64,000 nucleotides of DNA from Pseudomonas taeanensis MS-3 (GCF_000498575.2 NZ_AWSQ01000007.1:1-64000), one strand, 5' to 3'; shown: positions 51,978 to 62,636, counted from the stretch's first letter. Program-made: numbers and translations. Notes: generated by a model from the sequence alone, not told the origin.

Positions 51978-54900
51978 TATTCGCCTCCTGCAAATCAATT
52001 ACTGTTTTCAACAAATCATTGACCAAGGTAGTAATACTATTTTGAGACTGCTTGAGAATATCGATATTCCCCTGCTTATTCAGACTCTCTATCTTAGGCA
52101 TTACGTAGTTATAAAAAACACGCCAATACCCGAAAACCGTCACCACCTTTTCAAGGTGTGTACTGTTGATTTTATTAATACTCTGAAAGCGTTTAACAAC
52201 ATCAATTTCATCACGAAACCCAACAAGCCCCTTAACTACAAACCAGTATTCAGAAGCATTTAAATCAACAAGCAAAGCCTGCATTTTTTTACCGTTAGGA
52301 ATTTCTACAGGATAAAAATCTCCATCAGTACTGACGTCTCGAACTAAAGAAGACATTTTTTCCAGCAAGGCACAAAAATCTTCGTACCGAGTGCAACCAT
52401 CTAACACCTCAACGCACTTTATAGATGGCTCTAAAAACTTATAAACTGCCTCAGATAACTTTATTAACGAGGCACTAGGGATTCTCTTTGCCGCCTTAAA
52501 CGCTTTGAGCGATAGATCGCCATCCATCCCATGATCATTATACGAAACTAATTTCAACCAGGCATCGCGCTGGTCATCCCAAACCGCTAGCGCTTGAGCG
52601 CGCGCCTGCTTTAACTCAGGAGAGTCTATAGCAACCGCTAGAGATTTAATTTCATCAGACGTTCTAAGCAGTTCATTCAAACGCTGACGATCATTAGCAC
52701 TATCCGCCATTAACCCAAGCAACATCGCGGACTGCAGTTGTTCGCCGATCAAGCTTGGCAGAGTTCCCCGTGATTCATCTACCAACGTTTGCACCACATA
52801 AGGGACCCATCGCGATGCAAAACTCTGATAGAGCAAATAGTCCTCAAATCCATTGGGGTAGTTCCAATCAACGGCACGAACAAATTTCGGATTAAAAACC
52901 TCATAACGCAATATTGCAAGTGCTACGCTCTGCAGAAATGCTACTTTCTGTGGGTTCTTTAAATCCTTTTCAAAAAAGAAATTAACCCTGCTACCTAAAA
53001 TATTGCCCATAGCAAGAGGAATATCTATATCACCTTTAATTTTTAGAGTCGGAACTACCCTCACACCGACCCAATCGGAATGGGAATACAAGTCATACAT
53101 ACGCAAAAGACCAGATCGTAAATCTCGCGCTTCATTCTGCCCTAGCTTTTGCTTACCCTGAAACCAGTGGGTGACCGACGCTTCCAATAGGTATAGCTTC
53201 TCTTGGTTTGGATCAGTCTTGACCGGGAATACAAGTGGTTTAGCATTTTGTTTGACTTCACCTATTTGAGCAGAAGAAGCGGTACTCACACCCATCACCG
53301 GAGAAAACTCTCCGTTCTTAAGTATCGCGCTTAGTCCGTCTAAACCAAAAACACTGGCAACTCGCCTATCTAACTTACCTTGTAAATCTTCAATGGAGGT
53401 ACTGTCATACCCCCAGATTGCCGCGACAGTTTTGCATCGCTCAGCGTATTCAATTTTCTGTAAACTACTCAACAGACCTGCTCTAACCTTAACCCCGGAA
53501 AATTCAGCCGGCGGAAATTCCTGAGTCTGGCATAAGTGTCGATAATCACGCAGTGTACGCAATAGAACTTCATTTAAGATTTGACGAGGATTAAACTTTA
53601 GCTCCTCATCGCCCTTACGACAAAATTTATCAGCAAGAGCTGCAATGGCATTTCGGTTAAAGGGGAACAAAGGTGTGCCAGAAGGCGAAACGCCGAACGC
53701 TTTTAACTCCTCACCATCATCATCTGGGTCAGACCAAGTAGGTGGCCAGACACCTTCATGCCGGTCTGACCAAGAGGCTTTCAAGGCCGAACTGCCATAT
53801 CGAGCGGCGTTTAAATAACGGCCACAGAAATCGGTAATTCGCTCTAAAGTTTGCGCGCGGTCTAGGCCATGTTCGAGAATGTTCCACTCATATTGAGCAC
53901 GGGTTTTAATCGTATCCTGGCGGCGTAAATAGCCCTGGTAACCGTTAGTCACAGCAATAGCTGAGCGCAACATGCACAATTCCTGCTCGCCATCGCGCAT
54001 AGACTCTTCCAGCAGACTGTCAATCAATACATCTTCGATAGCGGAAATGGCAGCCATGTCCTCGACTAAAACCACCAACGTACGATTTTGTAGTTTTAAT
54101 GAGCGACGGATACTCTTAAATAAATCTTGAAAACTGCCGCTATTGAACTGAAATAGTTGTTGGAAAGCAGTACGGGTGGACTCTCCAAGCACCTCGTTCA
54201 AAACTCGTGCAGCACTCTCTCTAGCGTCAGACTCAGTATTCAGCCGAGTTTGACTAACACACTGACGCGCACTGAGTGATAAGTCATCCAAGTTAAAACT
54301 GAAATCAAGATCCTTGGCCTTGATCTCGTAATCGTTGTCACTTAACTCCTCATCATTCGCCCCCTGCGTCAGGCGACTGGCTGACTCGTATATGCAATGT
54401 TTGGGGGCGAGTAAATCTCTCTTAAAATTAGGGTCAGTAATTAACTCAGAGAGGCCTCGCCCCGGAAGCGTATACGTTTGAATATCTTGTAACCGTTGTT
54501 TCTGCAAACAAGTTAATTTCTCACGATCCTCTGGTCGCTCACGAAGTGCTTGCATCTCTAAAGATGCACTCTGACGCAACCTTTGCAACTGCTGCGACAT
54601 AAAGGTCAACAACAGATCTGCGACTTCCTCCGTTTTTAACTGCTCACCTACGGAATTAATCCGCTTACGTGCTTGATCAAAGTCATCGCCTTCAAGCCCG
54701 GTCAATAATATTTCAAGTGCCTGACGTAAACTGGCATTTTTCGGAATCCGCACAACGTGCCAATTCGCATAATCAGGGTGCAGTTTTAGTTGGGCATCCA
54801 ACCAGCGAATAAGGTGAGATTTGCCTACTCCGGACTTTCCGATTACGGGGATCGGTCTCTCCACCGACAGAAAGTGCTTGAGCAAGTCCTCTTCATTGCA

Positions 54901-55044
54901 CAGTTCATCTTCACCAGACCCTACTCGTAGCAACTGCATGGGTTCATGTACTGCTAGCAGAACATGCTCTGCAAGTTCCTCTGCCTCAGTACGTATACAT
55001 TGTCTAATACACTCAGACCGAGGCCAGTAATTAATCAAACTCAT
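51964..55044 (-). CDS. dpdH: DpdH, STAND/AAA-like ATPase
   Basis: 1026 residues. P-loop VIGKSGVGKSHLIRW near residue 70, Walker B-like LVVLVEDMAAI, and a sensor region with AVTNGYQGYLRRQDT. The remainder is long and helical. Size and neighbours fit DpdH. It probably powers assembly or DNA movement during restriction. The start overlaps the dpdG stop. Codon use is clearly AT-rich, like the rest of the minus-strand unit. Confidence 0.8.
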   Translation of the reverse strand: MSLINYWPRSECIRQCIRTEAEELAEHVLLAVHEPMQLLRVGSGEDELCNEEDLLKHFLSVERPIPVIGKSGVGKSHLIRWLDAQLKLHPDYANWHVVRIPKNASLRQALEILLTGLEGDDFDQARKRINSVGEQLKTEEVADLLLTFMSQQLQRLRQSASLEMQALRERPEDREKLTCLQKQRLQDIQTYTLPGRGLSELITDPNFKRDLLAPKHCIYESASRLTQGANDEELSDNDYEIKAKDLDFSFNLDDLSLSARQCVSQTRLNTESDARESAARVLNEVLGESTRTAFQQLFQFNSGSFQDLFKSIRRSLKLQNRTLVVLVEDMAAISAIEDVLIDSLLEESMRDGEQELCMLRSAIAVTNGYQGYLRRQDTIKTRAQYEWNILEHGLDRAQTLERITDFCGRYLNAARYGSSALKASWSDRHEGVWPPTWSDPDDDGEELKAFGVSPSGTPLFPFNRNAIAALADKFCRKGDEELKFNPRQILNEVLLRTLRDYRHLCQTQEFPPAEFSGVKVRAGLLSSLQKIEYAERCKTVAAIWGYDSTSIEDLQGKLDRRVASVFGLDGLSAILKNGEFSPVMGVSTASSAQIGEVKQNAKPLVFPVKTDPNQEKLYLLEASVTHWFQGKQKLGQNEARDLRSGLLRMYDLYSHSDWVGVRVVPTLKIKGDIDIPLAMGNILGSRVNFFFEKDLKNPQKVAFLQSVALAILRYEVFNPKFVRAVDWNYPNGFEDYLLYQSFASRWVPYVVQTLVDESRGTLPSLIGEQLQSAMLLGLMADSANDRQRLNELLRTSDEIKSLAVAIDSPELKQARAQALAVWDDQRDAWLKLVSYNDHGMDGDLSLKAFKAAKRIPSASLIKLSEAVYKFLEPSIKCVEVLDGCTRYEDFCALLEKMSSLVRDVSTDGDFYPVEIPNGKKMQALLVDLNASEYWFVVKGLVGFRDEIDVVKRFQSINKINSTHLEKVVTVFGYWRVFYNYVMPKIESLNKQGNIDILKQSQNSITTLVNDLLKTVIDLQEANNESA

Positions 55045-55943
55045 ACTGTTACCTCGGGGATGTAAAAAACCTCACCTACATGACGAATAACGCCATTAGG
55101 CAATTGTAACTGCATGCTATTTCCGTCATCAGATGCCTTATCAAAGCGCAATCGGAAAGCATTCTCTAATCGCACTAGAGCGTGACTTAGCGCCGGACTA
55201 ATCTGATTAGCCCCATGAGGATGCCAGCCTAACTCTTGCATTAAAGGCTCGAGCAAATTACGGAAGCGCCCACCGTCTAGCAATGGGATTTTCTCGGACA
55301 GTTTTCCAAGAAAGGTTTTTAGCGATAATTTTTCCTCACCGCCAAATACGAGATCTAAATAAGGTTCAATTGCACGAGTTGGATCAAGGATATAGCCTTC
55401 TTTAAAGGGTTCGAGGAACCCAAGAAACTCACCATACTGTAAAAATATTGTCAATTCGTTAGATAGATTTAGACCTCGATCACCTGGCAACCACTTATTG
55501 ACTGCTTCTTGCGCATTACCATTCTTGCCAGGTTCTACTACCTCGCCGCCCATAAATGTGTAGGCTTGCTGTGCCAATAGACAGGTCATAGCCCGAAAAA
55601 ATGGTTCTACGCGCTTATCATCTAAAATCGATTGATCTGTAGCTTGTTTTGTATTAACAACTATTAGTGCCAATACTCTTTCCGGCAGATTTTTTTCTGT
55701 CGCATCTACAGGTATAGTAAGCACTCCACTCTCATCTTCCGACCACAGCCCTTCTTTTATCCAAAAATCTAAATTTTTTTCAAAACGCCATTCAGCATTA
55801 TCTGACTTTGGTAAAAACTCCGGTCTTAATAATTCTAAAATCTCAGTACGCGCTACAGACTTACCTTTTCGCAGCAGCACGCGATCAATCAGGTGCAATA
55901 AACTCAAACTACTGCCTGGATGCGCATTATTTACCATCGACAT
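55041..55943 (-). CDS. dpdG: DpdG, small restriction-side protein
   Basis: 300 residues. An N-terminal winged-helix-like stretch (LIDRVLLRKGKSVARTEILE), then a mixed region with no visible catalytic motif. Size and place between dpdF and dpdH fit DpdG. The ATG at 55941-55943 overlaps the dpdF stop (TAATG), and the extra 20 residues upstream in frame belong to dpdF's coding region. A DNA-binding adaptor is plausible; function is unknown. Confidence 0.72.
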   Translation of the reverse strand: MSMVNNAHPGSSLSLLHLIDRVLLRKGKSVARTEILELLRPEFLPKSDNAEWRFEKNLDFWIKEGLWSEDESGVLTIPVDATEKNLPERVLALIVVNTKQATDQSILDDKRVEPFFRAMTCLLAQQAYTFMGGEVVEPGKNGNAQEAVNKWLPGDRGLNLSNELTIFLQYGEFLGFLEPFKEGYILDPTRAIEPYLDLVFGGEEKLSLKTFLGKLSEKIPLLDGGRFRNLLEPLMQELGWHPHGANQISPALSHALVRLENAFRLRFDKASDDGNSMQLQLPNGVIRHVGEVFYIPEVTV

Positions 55944-58417
55944 TACGCAAACTCCTTCGCAAAACTTTCTAATTCCCGACTGTCCGGACGACTTTCCCAC
56001 CAAGTGCGGTTTGGCATCAGCGGATCCGGCGTACCCGCGGGGGCGACTATCACTCGGGGAGGCGGATCAAACTCAGTCGCAGGTAAATGCGTTTCTCCGG
56101 GCATTAACAAGGCCAACTCCAACCAAGGCCCAGCGTGGTCTTGTGGCTCTAGTGAGCACCAGAACGGCAACGTCTTTAGTGCTTCGTTTTGATACATCTC
56201 GTCTAGCACGACTCGACTGGCCCGCACGGCCTGAACATGCCTGGTGCGCAGTAGCGTTTGCAACCAAATACGCCACTCATGCAGCATCGCCTTGACCGTC
56301 ACTCGGAGGTAAGACTCAGGTCTGTAGCGAACACGCAACAACTGTGAGGTGGGCATCCAATTAGGCACTTGAGGCAGTGAAACCCCGCGTAACTCGAAAG
56401 AGATTCCTAGCGTCGGCTTGAAAACCGGGCGCCCAAGATCACGGCAACCTGGACAACCACCACAACTTTGCTCCGGCACGACGCCACTTGGTCGATAAAA
56501 ATCGCCTAACAGCGCGCATAATCGCTGCTTTGGCTCCTTTAGCCATCCGGTTAAACGTGCAAAACCTGCGGCCCTTGCTAGCTTTTCCTGATTACGTCTT
56601 TGCTCTACTAGTTGCCACGCTCCAACTGTGCGATGGGTATCAACTTGAATTTGAACGCCAATCCGATCGTAATATTCATCAAAATACATGTCCCGTTGTT
56701 GCACGTTTTCTGGGGTTAACTCGCCTTCGAACTGTGGTGGTTCGGGTGGAGGAAAAAACAACTGGATCAACCCCGCACGCTGCATTAACAGCAGGGTTTG
56801 GACATTCCAACTTTCATTACTCTCACTATGCCGATGCACGCCTCGACGCAGAGCCGAATATGAAACCGTCAAGAAATCACCGCAGATTTTTCGGGTTTTC
56901 AACAACGTATTCCAACGTTCCAAACCTAAACCTGTAGAAATCAGCTTCTCTTGTGAGAGGCCTTTCGCAAGATGCAATTGCTCAGGATAATAAATCAGCC
57001 AAGACCAGCAGGCATTACCATCACGCCCCCCGCGACCAGCCTCTTGATAAAACCTATCCAAACTTTCCGGTACTGATGCATGCAATACCGACCGCACATC
57101 AGCCTTATCCATGCCGACACCGAATGCGGAAGTCGCAACCATGATATCTAGTTCGTCATTCACCCACTGACGGATCAAGTCGTCACGTTGATTCGCAGGG
57201 GTTCCCCCATGGAACAAACCAAGCCTTGCGAACCCTTGCTTCAGCAGTAAACCCCTCCAAAACTCGGCCTCTTTTTTCTTAGTGGTGTACAAAATTAATG
57301 GGCGAGGCAAACGCCTAATTGCATCTAGAACAGCGACTGTATGTTCTTCAGGACCAACAGTTTTCAGTAGATTGAAATTCAGTTCTGGGCGTAAAAAACT
57401 GCCGTGAATCTCAATAGCCTGTTCGTCTTCGAGAAGAAACGAATCTTTCAATAACAGCAGGGACGACTCACTAAATGTTGCCGACATCAAAACTGTTCGT
57501 ATGCCTGTCGGTGAATGTTCCTTCAGCGAACGAAACAGCGGTGCCAGCAATTGGAATTCCGGACGAAACTCAGCCCCCCACTGGTCAATAATATGCGCCT
57601 CGTCAACAATTAGCGCCTCCAATTGTCCTTGGTGTGCCAAGCGGAACAGTGCCGGGCGCAACTTTCCGATAGCTGACTCCGGCGAACAAAACAAAATACG
57701 TTGATTACCTTCTTTCAGTCGCTCAAGGACTTGCTGGTGTTCAGCCTCAGCCTGACCGCCATACAAGGCATAACTTCCTCCATGACAACAACCAGCACGG
57801 TTAAGCACCTCAGCAGCGCGGTTTGCCTGCTCCAGCGCCAGTCCCACTGTTGGCACAATAACCAACACCAATTTTTGCTTGCCCGCAAACAGGCTCAACG
57901 CATGAATGACTAGGGTCTTCCCGCTACCAGTTGGCAGGTTGATGATCAGCGTACTGTCAGGAGGGGATGTTAAGACGGTGCGTATTGCTGCTTGCTGCCC
58001 AAGCCCCTGGTATGAAGCGAACTGCTCATTCTTAAGCCTCTGCCGGAGAGCTACATCCATTGGCACGGCCTTAAGATGACGACGAGGGCGATGCCCATAA
58101 ACAGCAAGCGCAGCATCATCCAGAACTTCTACCATCCGTACATGTCCGGTCATGAAATCCTGAACTAGACCGGCCCGGCTGAGAGACAAGGAATCAACCG
58201 CATTGGTAGGTAGCTGCAACACAGGCTCGACGATGTTGTTCGCCAATGCGCAACCTATGGCATCCCGGCACACAGTTGCGCGGTCAGCCGGGCCTGATTT
58301 CCAATCCCGCAAAACCGTTAGCAATCGAATGAAAAATGATTCAGACAGAGCACCGGGCTCACTCACAAGGCCAGGACTCAACAATGCTGCTTGTAGTGCA
58401 TTCCACTGCGCTTGCAT
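55943..58417 (-). CDS. dpdF: DpdF, RecQ-like helicase
   Basis: 824 residues. Superfamily 2 motifs are INLPTGSGKTLV, IVDEAHIIDQWGAEFRPE (DEAH with the RecQ-type QWG), LMSATF and DRFYQEAGRGGRDG. A zinc-binding knot CGGCPGC follows the core, as in RecQ. The ATG at 58417 overlaps the dpdE stop (TGATG). In dpd clusters DpdF belongs to the restriction proteins; it would unwind DNA recognised as unmodified. Confidence 0.85.
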   Translation of the reverse strand: MQAQWNALQAALLSPGLVSEPGALSESFFIRLLTVLRDWKSGPADRATVCRDAIGCALANNIVEPVLQLPTNAVDSLSLSRAGLVQDFMTGHVRMVEVLDDAALAVYGHRPRRHLKAVPMDVALRQRLKNEQFASYQGLGQQAAIRTVLTSPPDSTLIINLPTGSGKTLVIHALSLFAGKQKLVLVIVPTVGLALEQANRAAEVLNRAGCCHGGSYALYGGQAEAEHQQVLERLKEGNQRILFCSPESAIGKLRPALFRLAHQGQLEALIVDEAHIIDQWGAEFRPEFQLLAPLFRSLKEHSPTGIRTVLMSATFSESSLLLLKDSFLLEDEQAIEIHGSFLRPELNFNLLKTVGPEEHTVAVLDAIRRLPRPLILYTTKKKEAEFWRGLLLKQGFARLGLFHGGTPANQRDDLIRQWVNDELDIMVATSAFGVGMDKADVRSVLHASVPESLDRFYQEAGRGGRDGNACWSWLIYYPEQLHLAKGLSQEKLISTGLGLERWNTLLKTRKICGDFLTVSYSALRRGVHRHSESNESWNVQTLLLMQRAGLIQLFFPPPEPPQFEGELTPENVQQRDMYFDEYYDRIGVQIQVDTHRTVGAWQLVEQRRNQEKLARAAGFARLTGWLKEPKQRLCALLGDFYRPSGVVPEQSCGGCPGCRDLGRPVFKPTLGISFELRGVSLPQVPNWMPTSQLLRVRYRPESYLRVTVKAMLHEWRIWLQTLLRTRHVQAVRASRVVLDEMYQNEALKTLPFWCSLEPQDHAGPWLELALLMPGETHLPATEFDPPPRVIVAPAGTPDPLMPNRTWWESRPDSRELESFAKEFA

Positions 58418-61400
58418 CACCCCTCTCTCAGCATTTTTTTCGTGCACACCACTACCGCCTGCATCGACAGCAGATGCAGTTGCGGTTCAAACGAAAAAAT
58501 CTGCGTCTGGGCCAAATCATCCAGAATTTGTTGACGACTTCTGGAAGCGATTTCCAAGATCATTCGTTTCCAATGCTCTGCAGGTAACAAGGACTCCAAC
58601 TCAGGCCAAACGTCACTGCGCAGATTGATATCTTGAAAGCCGGGATTTGATTTGTCGTAAGGCCACTCCAAGGACTTCAACATGCTCTCAGCAACCACTA
58701 GGCTGCCATCCTCCGCTAGCCAATGGCTCTGCACTGAAGGTGTCATCAACTCATCGCCACGGAGTTGCTCCAGGCGACTAGCCCCAGGCTTCGTAGCGGC
58801 TACCAACCAATCAAGGCGGAAGAATGTTTTTGGTGCACTTAAACTGCTTTTTTCAAGTACGCGCAAAAAAGCACTTGTAGCGCCGCGCGAATCAACCGTA
58901 ATCAGGTTATAGATGGAATCCACAAACGGTTGACCATAGCGAAATGGGTACACACCTGACTGGCCGGCCACCTGAATTCGAGAGAAACTCATCGGTGCCG
59001 TTGCCGGTGGATTGCCGCTTTCGGGGTCGATACCTGTCAGACAAGTGGCAACAAAGGTTTGGACGTCCACTAGTGTCTTGGCTGCAAGACGCGAACCTTC
59101 CACGGCGAATCGAAGCCTAAAAGGAGCTTGCAGGTTACCCTCAAAATTAAATTGCAGGCCCTTAGTCATCCATGCGCACATCCGCTTGGCCTGTTCTTCA
59201 GCTGACTCGTCGGCGTCAGCTATCCGTTCGGCGAACTCCTTGGCTTCACTGACCTCATCGTCTAGCGTCAGCAACTCTTCCTGTACCTTCACTCGACGGC
59301 GCTCACGGACAAGCAAACCATCATCACCACTTAAGCCTGCCGCACCGCTCAGTAGTGCTTCGTCACCCGACAACGCTACTTTTTTCCAGGTCTGCTCCAG
59401 GTGTTCCTCCAGTACATATTGCAAACTGGCAACTGTGTTGTTGAATAAGCCCACAGACAGATCCAAGACATCGACCCAGCGGCTAATCAATCCGTCATGT
59501 GCAGGAAGTAGCGCCAAACTTTCTACCGGACGCACCCCAACCAAGTTGGCGCTGTAACGATTCAGTCGCCCGAGTCGCTGCTCGATGCGACTGAATGAGC
59601 GCGGCAGGCTGTAATGCACAGCGAGGCGCTGACCGCCATGCAGGTTCAGACCGTCTTCACCGCGATGGTCACAAACCAGCACCCTTACGGAACTCGCAGG
59701 CAGGACGAATCGCAACTCTCGCCCAGGGATATAACGCTCAACCGCCACCCCTAACTCAGAAGCCAGAACTGTGAATACATGCTGAGCCACTTCCTCAGCA
59801 CTGCAGAACACCACGGCCTTACCGCTTTTGTGATCAGCAAGCCAAGTCTGCATGGTTTCGACCAGACAACTATCCTTCTCTGCCTGCTCGCGATGGGCCT
59901 GCTGCGCTATATCATCAAGCAGTTCTTGTTCGGCCTGCCGCAGCGACCCAGCTAGATGCTGTCTGGCATGCAGAGCCCGTTGCCCGACCAAAAAAGGGCT
60001 GATCAATAGATCATCTACCCACTGCAAATACACCTCTGAACTCATCGCCAGAAATTCATCGGAGTCACGACTTGCTTGACTGCGATACTCCTCCAGCAAC
60101 AAATCTAAAGACGGCATTCGCGCCGATACTGGCCAATAACTGCGGCTCAAACCTGCCAACCCAGGAAACAACCATGCCAGTTGCTGAGACTCGCGGCGGT
60201 TACGCAGCATGCGCTGATGCAAGCGGTAGTGTTCACCCACATAGAGCCGTAAAGCTTGGATTCTCTGGGCTCTTAAATCGCCGTCTTGCTCGGCAAAAAA
60301 ATCCACTAGAGGAAGGGTTTCCTTAATTATCGAGTGCAGCACCTGATCTTCAGGGAACTTACTGTCCAAGCTTTGAAGGATCTGCTCCAAAGCCGCGTTG
60401 GAGTTGCCTGCTGTCAGGGCGCTGTACCAACCACCAACCAATTCCCGCTCAGCCACTTGGGCGGTGAAGCGGCGCACGCCCTCCTCTGAGATTTCATAAG
60501 CCTCAGGGCTAAGGCAATGCAACATCGCCAGAAAGTTCTTCTCATTACCGTTTAATGGGGTACCCGAGAGAAGCAATGCAACAGAAGCTGCCTGGCAACC
60601 TTCAGCCACAGCGCGGAAGCGTTCGCGGGCGGCAGGCTGTTGATCCCATGCCCAGGGCGCAACTTGGTGAGCCTCATCCACAACAAATAAGGTAGGTTGC
60701 CACCCTCCCAGCGCACTACTCACTTGTTCATGAGTACAAATTCGGATCAATCGCAAGGGTTCTGCCGAGCTAGCTAGCAGATCTCCCAGATGGAAACGAC
60801 CAGATAACTCCTCACGCCATTGGTCGACAAGAGCTGCTGGCACCGTGATTAACACTCTCGCATCGTGCTGTTTCTCCAGCACATGCTCACGGATGATCAT
60901 GCCGGCCTCAATGGTCTTGCCGAGCCCTACTTCATCTGCCAATAGATATTTGGGTATTGGATCCTGCAGCACCCTCCGCACTACCGCGATCTGATGGGGC
61001 TCCAACTCCACACTGCTGCTGGGAATAGCTGAAATTGAGCGACAGGCTGCGCGCTGCTCGATATAAGCCGCCAGAAAGTCATGCCGCATAGAGCAAAAAT
61101 ACGGTGCATCATTGGCGCGATCAGCCAAAAAGCACGCTGGGTCCAGTAGCCCGCCAGGCCCAACGTTAAGGCAATGAATCTCATCGAGATCGACGTCCTC
61201 CTGATCACCATCTGCTCGGAAGATAACTAAATGCCGATCACCCGGACGAGAGCCCGCGTAACGCCCTCTTCTCCAGATGCCACTAGCGCGGTCCTGACAG
61301 TAAACAATTGCCTCTTCGAACAGTTGTGCTCTCTTAAGCAAAGCGCTATCGACATTAGCCACTCTGGCCTGGGGATTTAATGGCGATTCAAAGAATCCGA

Positions 61401-61497
61401 CCTCACACTCACCGCCTTCGTGATCCACTCTCAGCAATTTCCCTATGCCGGAAAAATGGCTGGAGCACACAAGATCCCCTACCGATACTCCACTCAT
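58417..61497 (-). CDS. dpdE: DpdE, SNF2-like helicase/translocase
   Basis: 1026 residues. SNF2-type core: LLADEVGLGKTIEAGMI, LFVVDEAHQVAPW, LLLSGTPLNGNEKN and RIEQRLGRLNRY. Residues ~1-120 form small beta domains (Tudor-like repeats are possible) and may read DNA or protein. First gene of the eight-gene restriction unit dpdE-F-G-H-I-J-K-D; AAGGAACGGA precedes the ATG, and all downstream genes overlap or nearly touch. Its promoter must lie in 61498-61560. Confidence 0.86.
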   Translation of the reverse strand: MSGVSVGDLVCSSHFSGIGKLLRVDHEGGECEVGFFESPLNPQARVANVDSALLKRAQLFEEAIVYCQDRASGIWRRGRYAGSRPGDRHLVIFRADGDQEDVDLDEIHCLNVGPGGLLDPACFLADRANDAPYFCSMRHDFLAAYIEQRAACRSISAIPSSSVELEPHQIAVVRRVLQDPIPKYLLADEVGLGKTIEAGMIIREHVLEKQHDARVLITVPAALVDQWREELSGRFHLGDLLASSAEPLRLIRICTHEQVSSALGGWQPTLFVVDEAHQVAPWAWDQQPAARERFRAVAEGCQAASVALLLSGTPLNGNEKNFLAMLHCLSPEAYEISEEGVRRFTAQVAERELVGGWYSALTAGNSNAALEQILQSLDSKFPEDQVLHSIIKETLPLVDFFAEQDGDLRAQRIQALRLYVGEHYRLHQRMLRNRRESQQLAWLFPGLAGLSRSYWPVSARMPSLDLLLEEYRSQASRDSDEFLAMSSEVYLQWVDDLLISPFLVGQRALHARQHLAGSLRQAEQELLDDIAQQAHREQAEKDSCLVETMQTWLADHKSGKAVVFCSAEEVAQHVFTVLASELGVAVERYIPGRELRFVLPASSVRVLVCDHRGEDGLNLHGGQRLAVHYSLPRSFSRIEQRLGRLNRYSANLVGVRPVESLALLPAHDGLISRWVDVLDLSVGLFNNTVASLQYVLEEHLEQTWKKVALSGDEALLSGAAGLSGDDGLLVRERRRVKVQEELLTLDDEVSEAKEFAERIADADESAEEQAKRMCAWMTKGLQFNFEGNLQAPFRLRFAVEGSRLAAKTLVDVQTFVATCLTGIDPESGNPPATAPMSFSRIQVAGQSGVYPFRYGQPFVDSIYNLITVDSRGATSAFLRVLEKSSLSAPKTFFRLDWLVAATKPGASRLEQLRGDELMTPSVQSHWLAEDGSLVVAESMLKSLEWPYDKSNPGFQDINLRSDVWPELESLLPAEHWKRMILEIASRSRQQILDDLAQTQIFSFEPQLHLLSMQAVVVCTKKMLREG

Positions 61498-61904
61498 TCC
61501 GTTCCTTTAGTGCTCGTCAAATAGAGATATTAAGCACACCGCATCAGAGCCCACTCCCGGCTCTGAGGTAGTGAGAAAGGCTCTGAGCGGGCGTTTCGCA
61601 TCGCAACGAACACAACATGAGGCCATCCCTGATGGTACCGCAGACTGATTTTAGTGCAGTACCCGTCACAGTATCCACTGTATCCATATGGGTAAAGATT
61701 TTGTCTCGCCCAGCCAGGAAAATCTTTGTAAACAATAGATTGGGCGGTAATCCGTGAGCGTACAGCCGCACCACCTTTGCTAAGGCTAAGGATCCTAGGG
61801 CAATAGGTCATCGATTCGGCTGTTGGGCCAGACGGGTAGTTTTTCAGCGGATCCTTGCGCCTGGCGGCGCGCCCTGAGCCGGTAAACAACAAATTGTTTA
61901 ACCC
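61498..61904. other. Gene-free region upstream of dpdE
   Basis: About 400 bp with no supported gene. The dpdE promoter should be in the first 100 bp. Close to 61886-61901 lies the inverted repeat AAACAA-CAAA-TTGTTT, right where the IS66 remnant stops, so it may be an insertion or deletion scar. Confidence 0.4.
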
Positions 61905-62140
61905 CCGCGATCGGCAGGATTATGCTCTCTACCGGGACTGTCGATCGGCAGGGTGCCGCTATTCGCATAGCGCGACAGAGTTACCCTGCGTTTCAGGCTG
62001 TAGTCCATGGTACTGGCGAGGGCACTGCCGTTGGCTACGCTTTGCCGCGTCAACCGTAGCCCGTCGTGCATGGCTTGCAGCTTGGGCAGGGCTTCTTGTC
62101 CGCGTAGCGGGTGCCGTGCGCAACCAGACCGCGACCACGC
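61905..62140 (-). pseudogene. IS66-family transposase fragment
   Basis: Read on the minus strand, one frame gives LPKLQAMHDGLRLTRQSVAN followed by GSALASTMDYSLKRRVTLSRYANSGTLPID, which matches the C-terminal part of IS66 TnpC. After PID the expected NNPVENAIRPIA can only be followed by allowing indels (CCCGGTAGAGA, GCCGATCGCG) and then breaks off. The DDE catalytic parts upstream, the rest of the C-terminus and terminal repeats are missing. The adjacent minus-strand frame up to 62256 (MTFEQLKRQDEALRRIAEL) may be part of the same decay or another fragment. Confidence 0.6.
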
Positions 62141-62256
62141 GCTAGTTCGGCGATGCGCCGCAAGGCCTCGTCTTGGCGTTTCAGCTGCTCGAAGGTCATG
62201 GCCGTATTTGGATAGGCCTCACTACCCATCACATATTTCTCATGTCGATGCCCCAA

Positions 62257-62636
62257 GGTACAACTACTCCACAGTAGGTTGCCATCCTGAAACCCTCAGG
62301 CTAGAGTGCGTCCGTCGTGGTCAATCCCATGGCCGGGTGTAGCAACCTGAATCGTTCGGGGCGCGGTAGCGCCATAGCATTGCGGTCGACACAGTCATGT
62401 GTCTGGCCGCTGCATTTCTATGGTGGGCCGTGCGGGGCAGGCTTCGGCCTGGCCGGTTCCCTCGGACGCCGGTTTGCTACCCCCGTACGGTCCGCCACCA
62501 TTACCGTGTAGCAACGGCGGTAGGCGGCTCCTTAATTGTCTGAGGAGCATAAGGAAAATGCGCTACCCCTTTTTTACCCAAGAGCTCCGCCTTGGTCTTC
62601 TGGTCCTGTTGTTCACTTCCACTCTGGAGGTGCGCC
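62257..62636. other. GC-rich structured leader of an integrative-element gene
   Basis: About 380 bp without an ORF. It contains GC-rich inverted repeats such as GGCAGGCTTCGGCCTGGCC near 62438, typical of long leaders before small genes on Pseudomonas integrative elements. It ends in CTGGAGG, the ribosome site of the next gene. Confidence 0.45.

Noticed and set aside
62050..62256. Intact 68-residue minus-strand gene
   Set aside because: Codon use looks coding in part, but its 3' half overlaps the IS66 frame in another register and it has no ribosome site, so a remnant is more likely.
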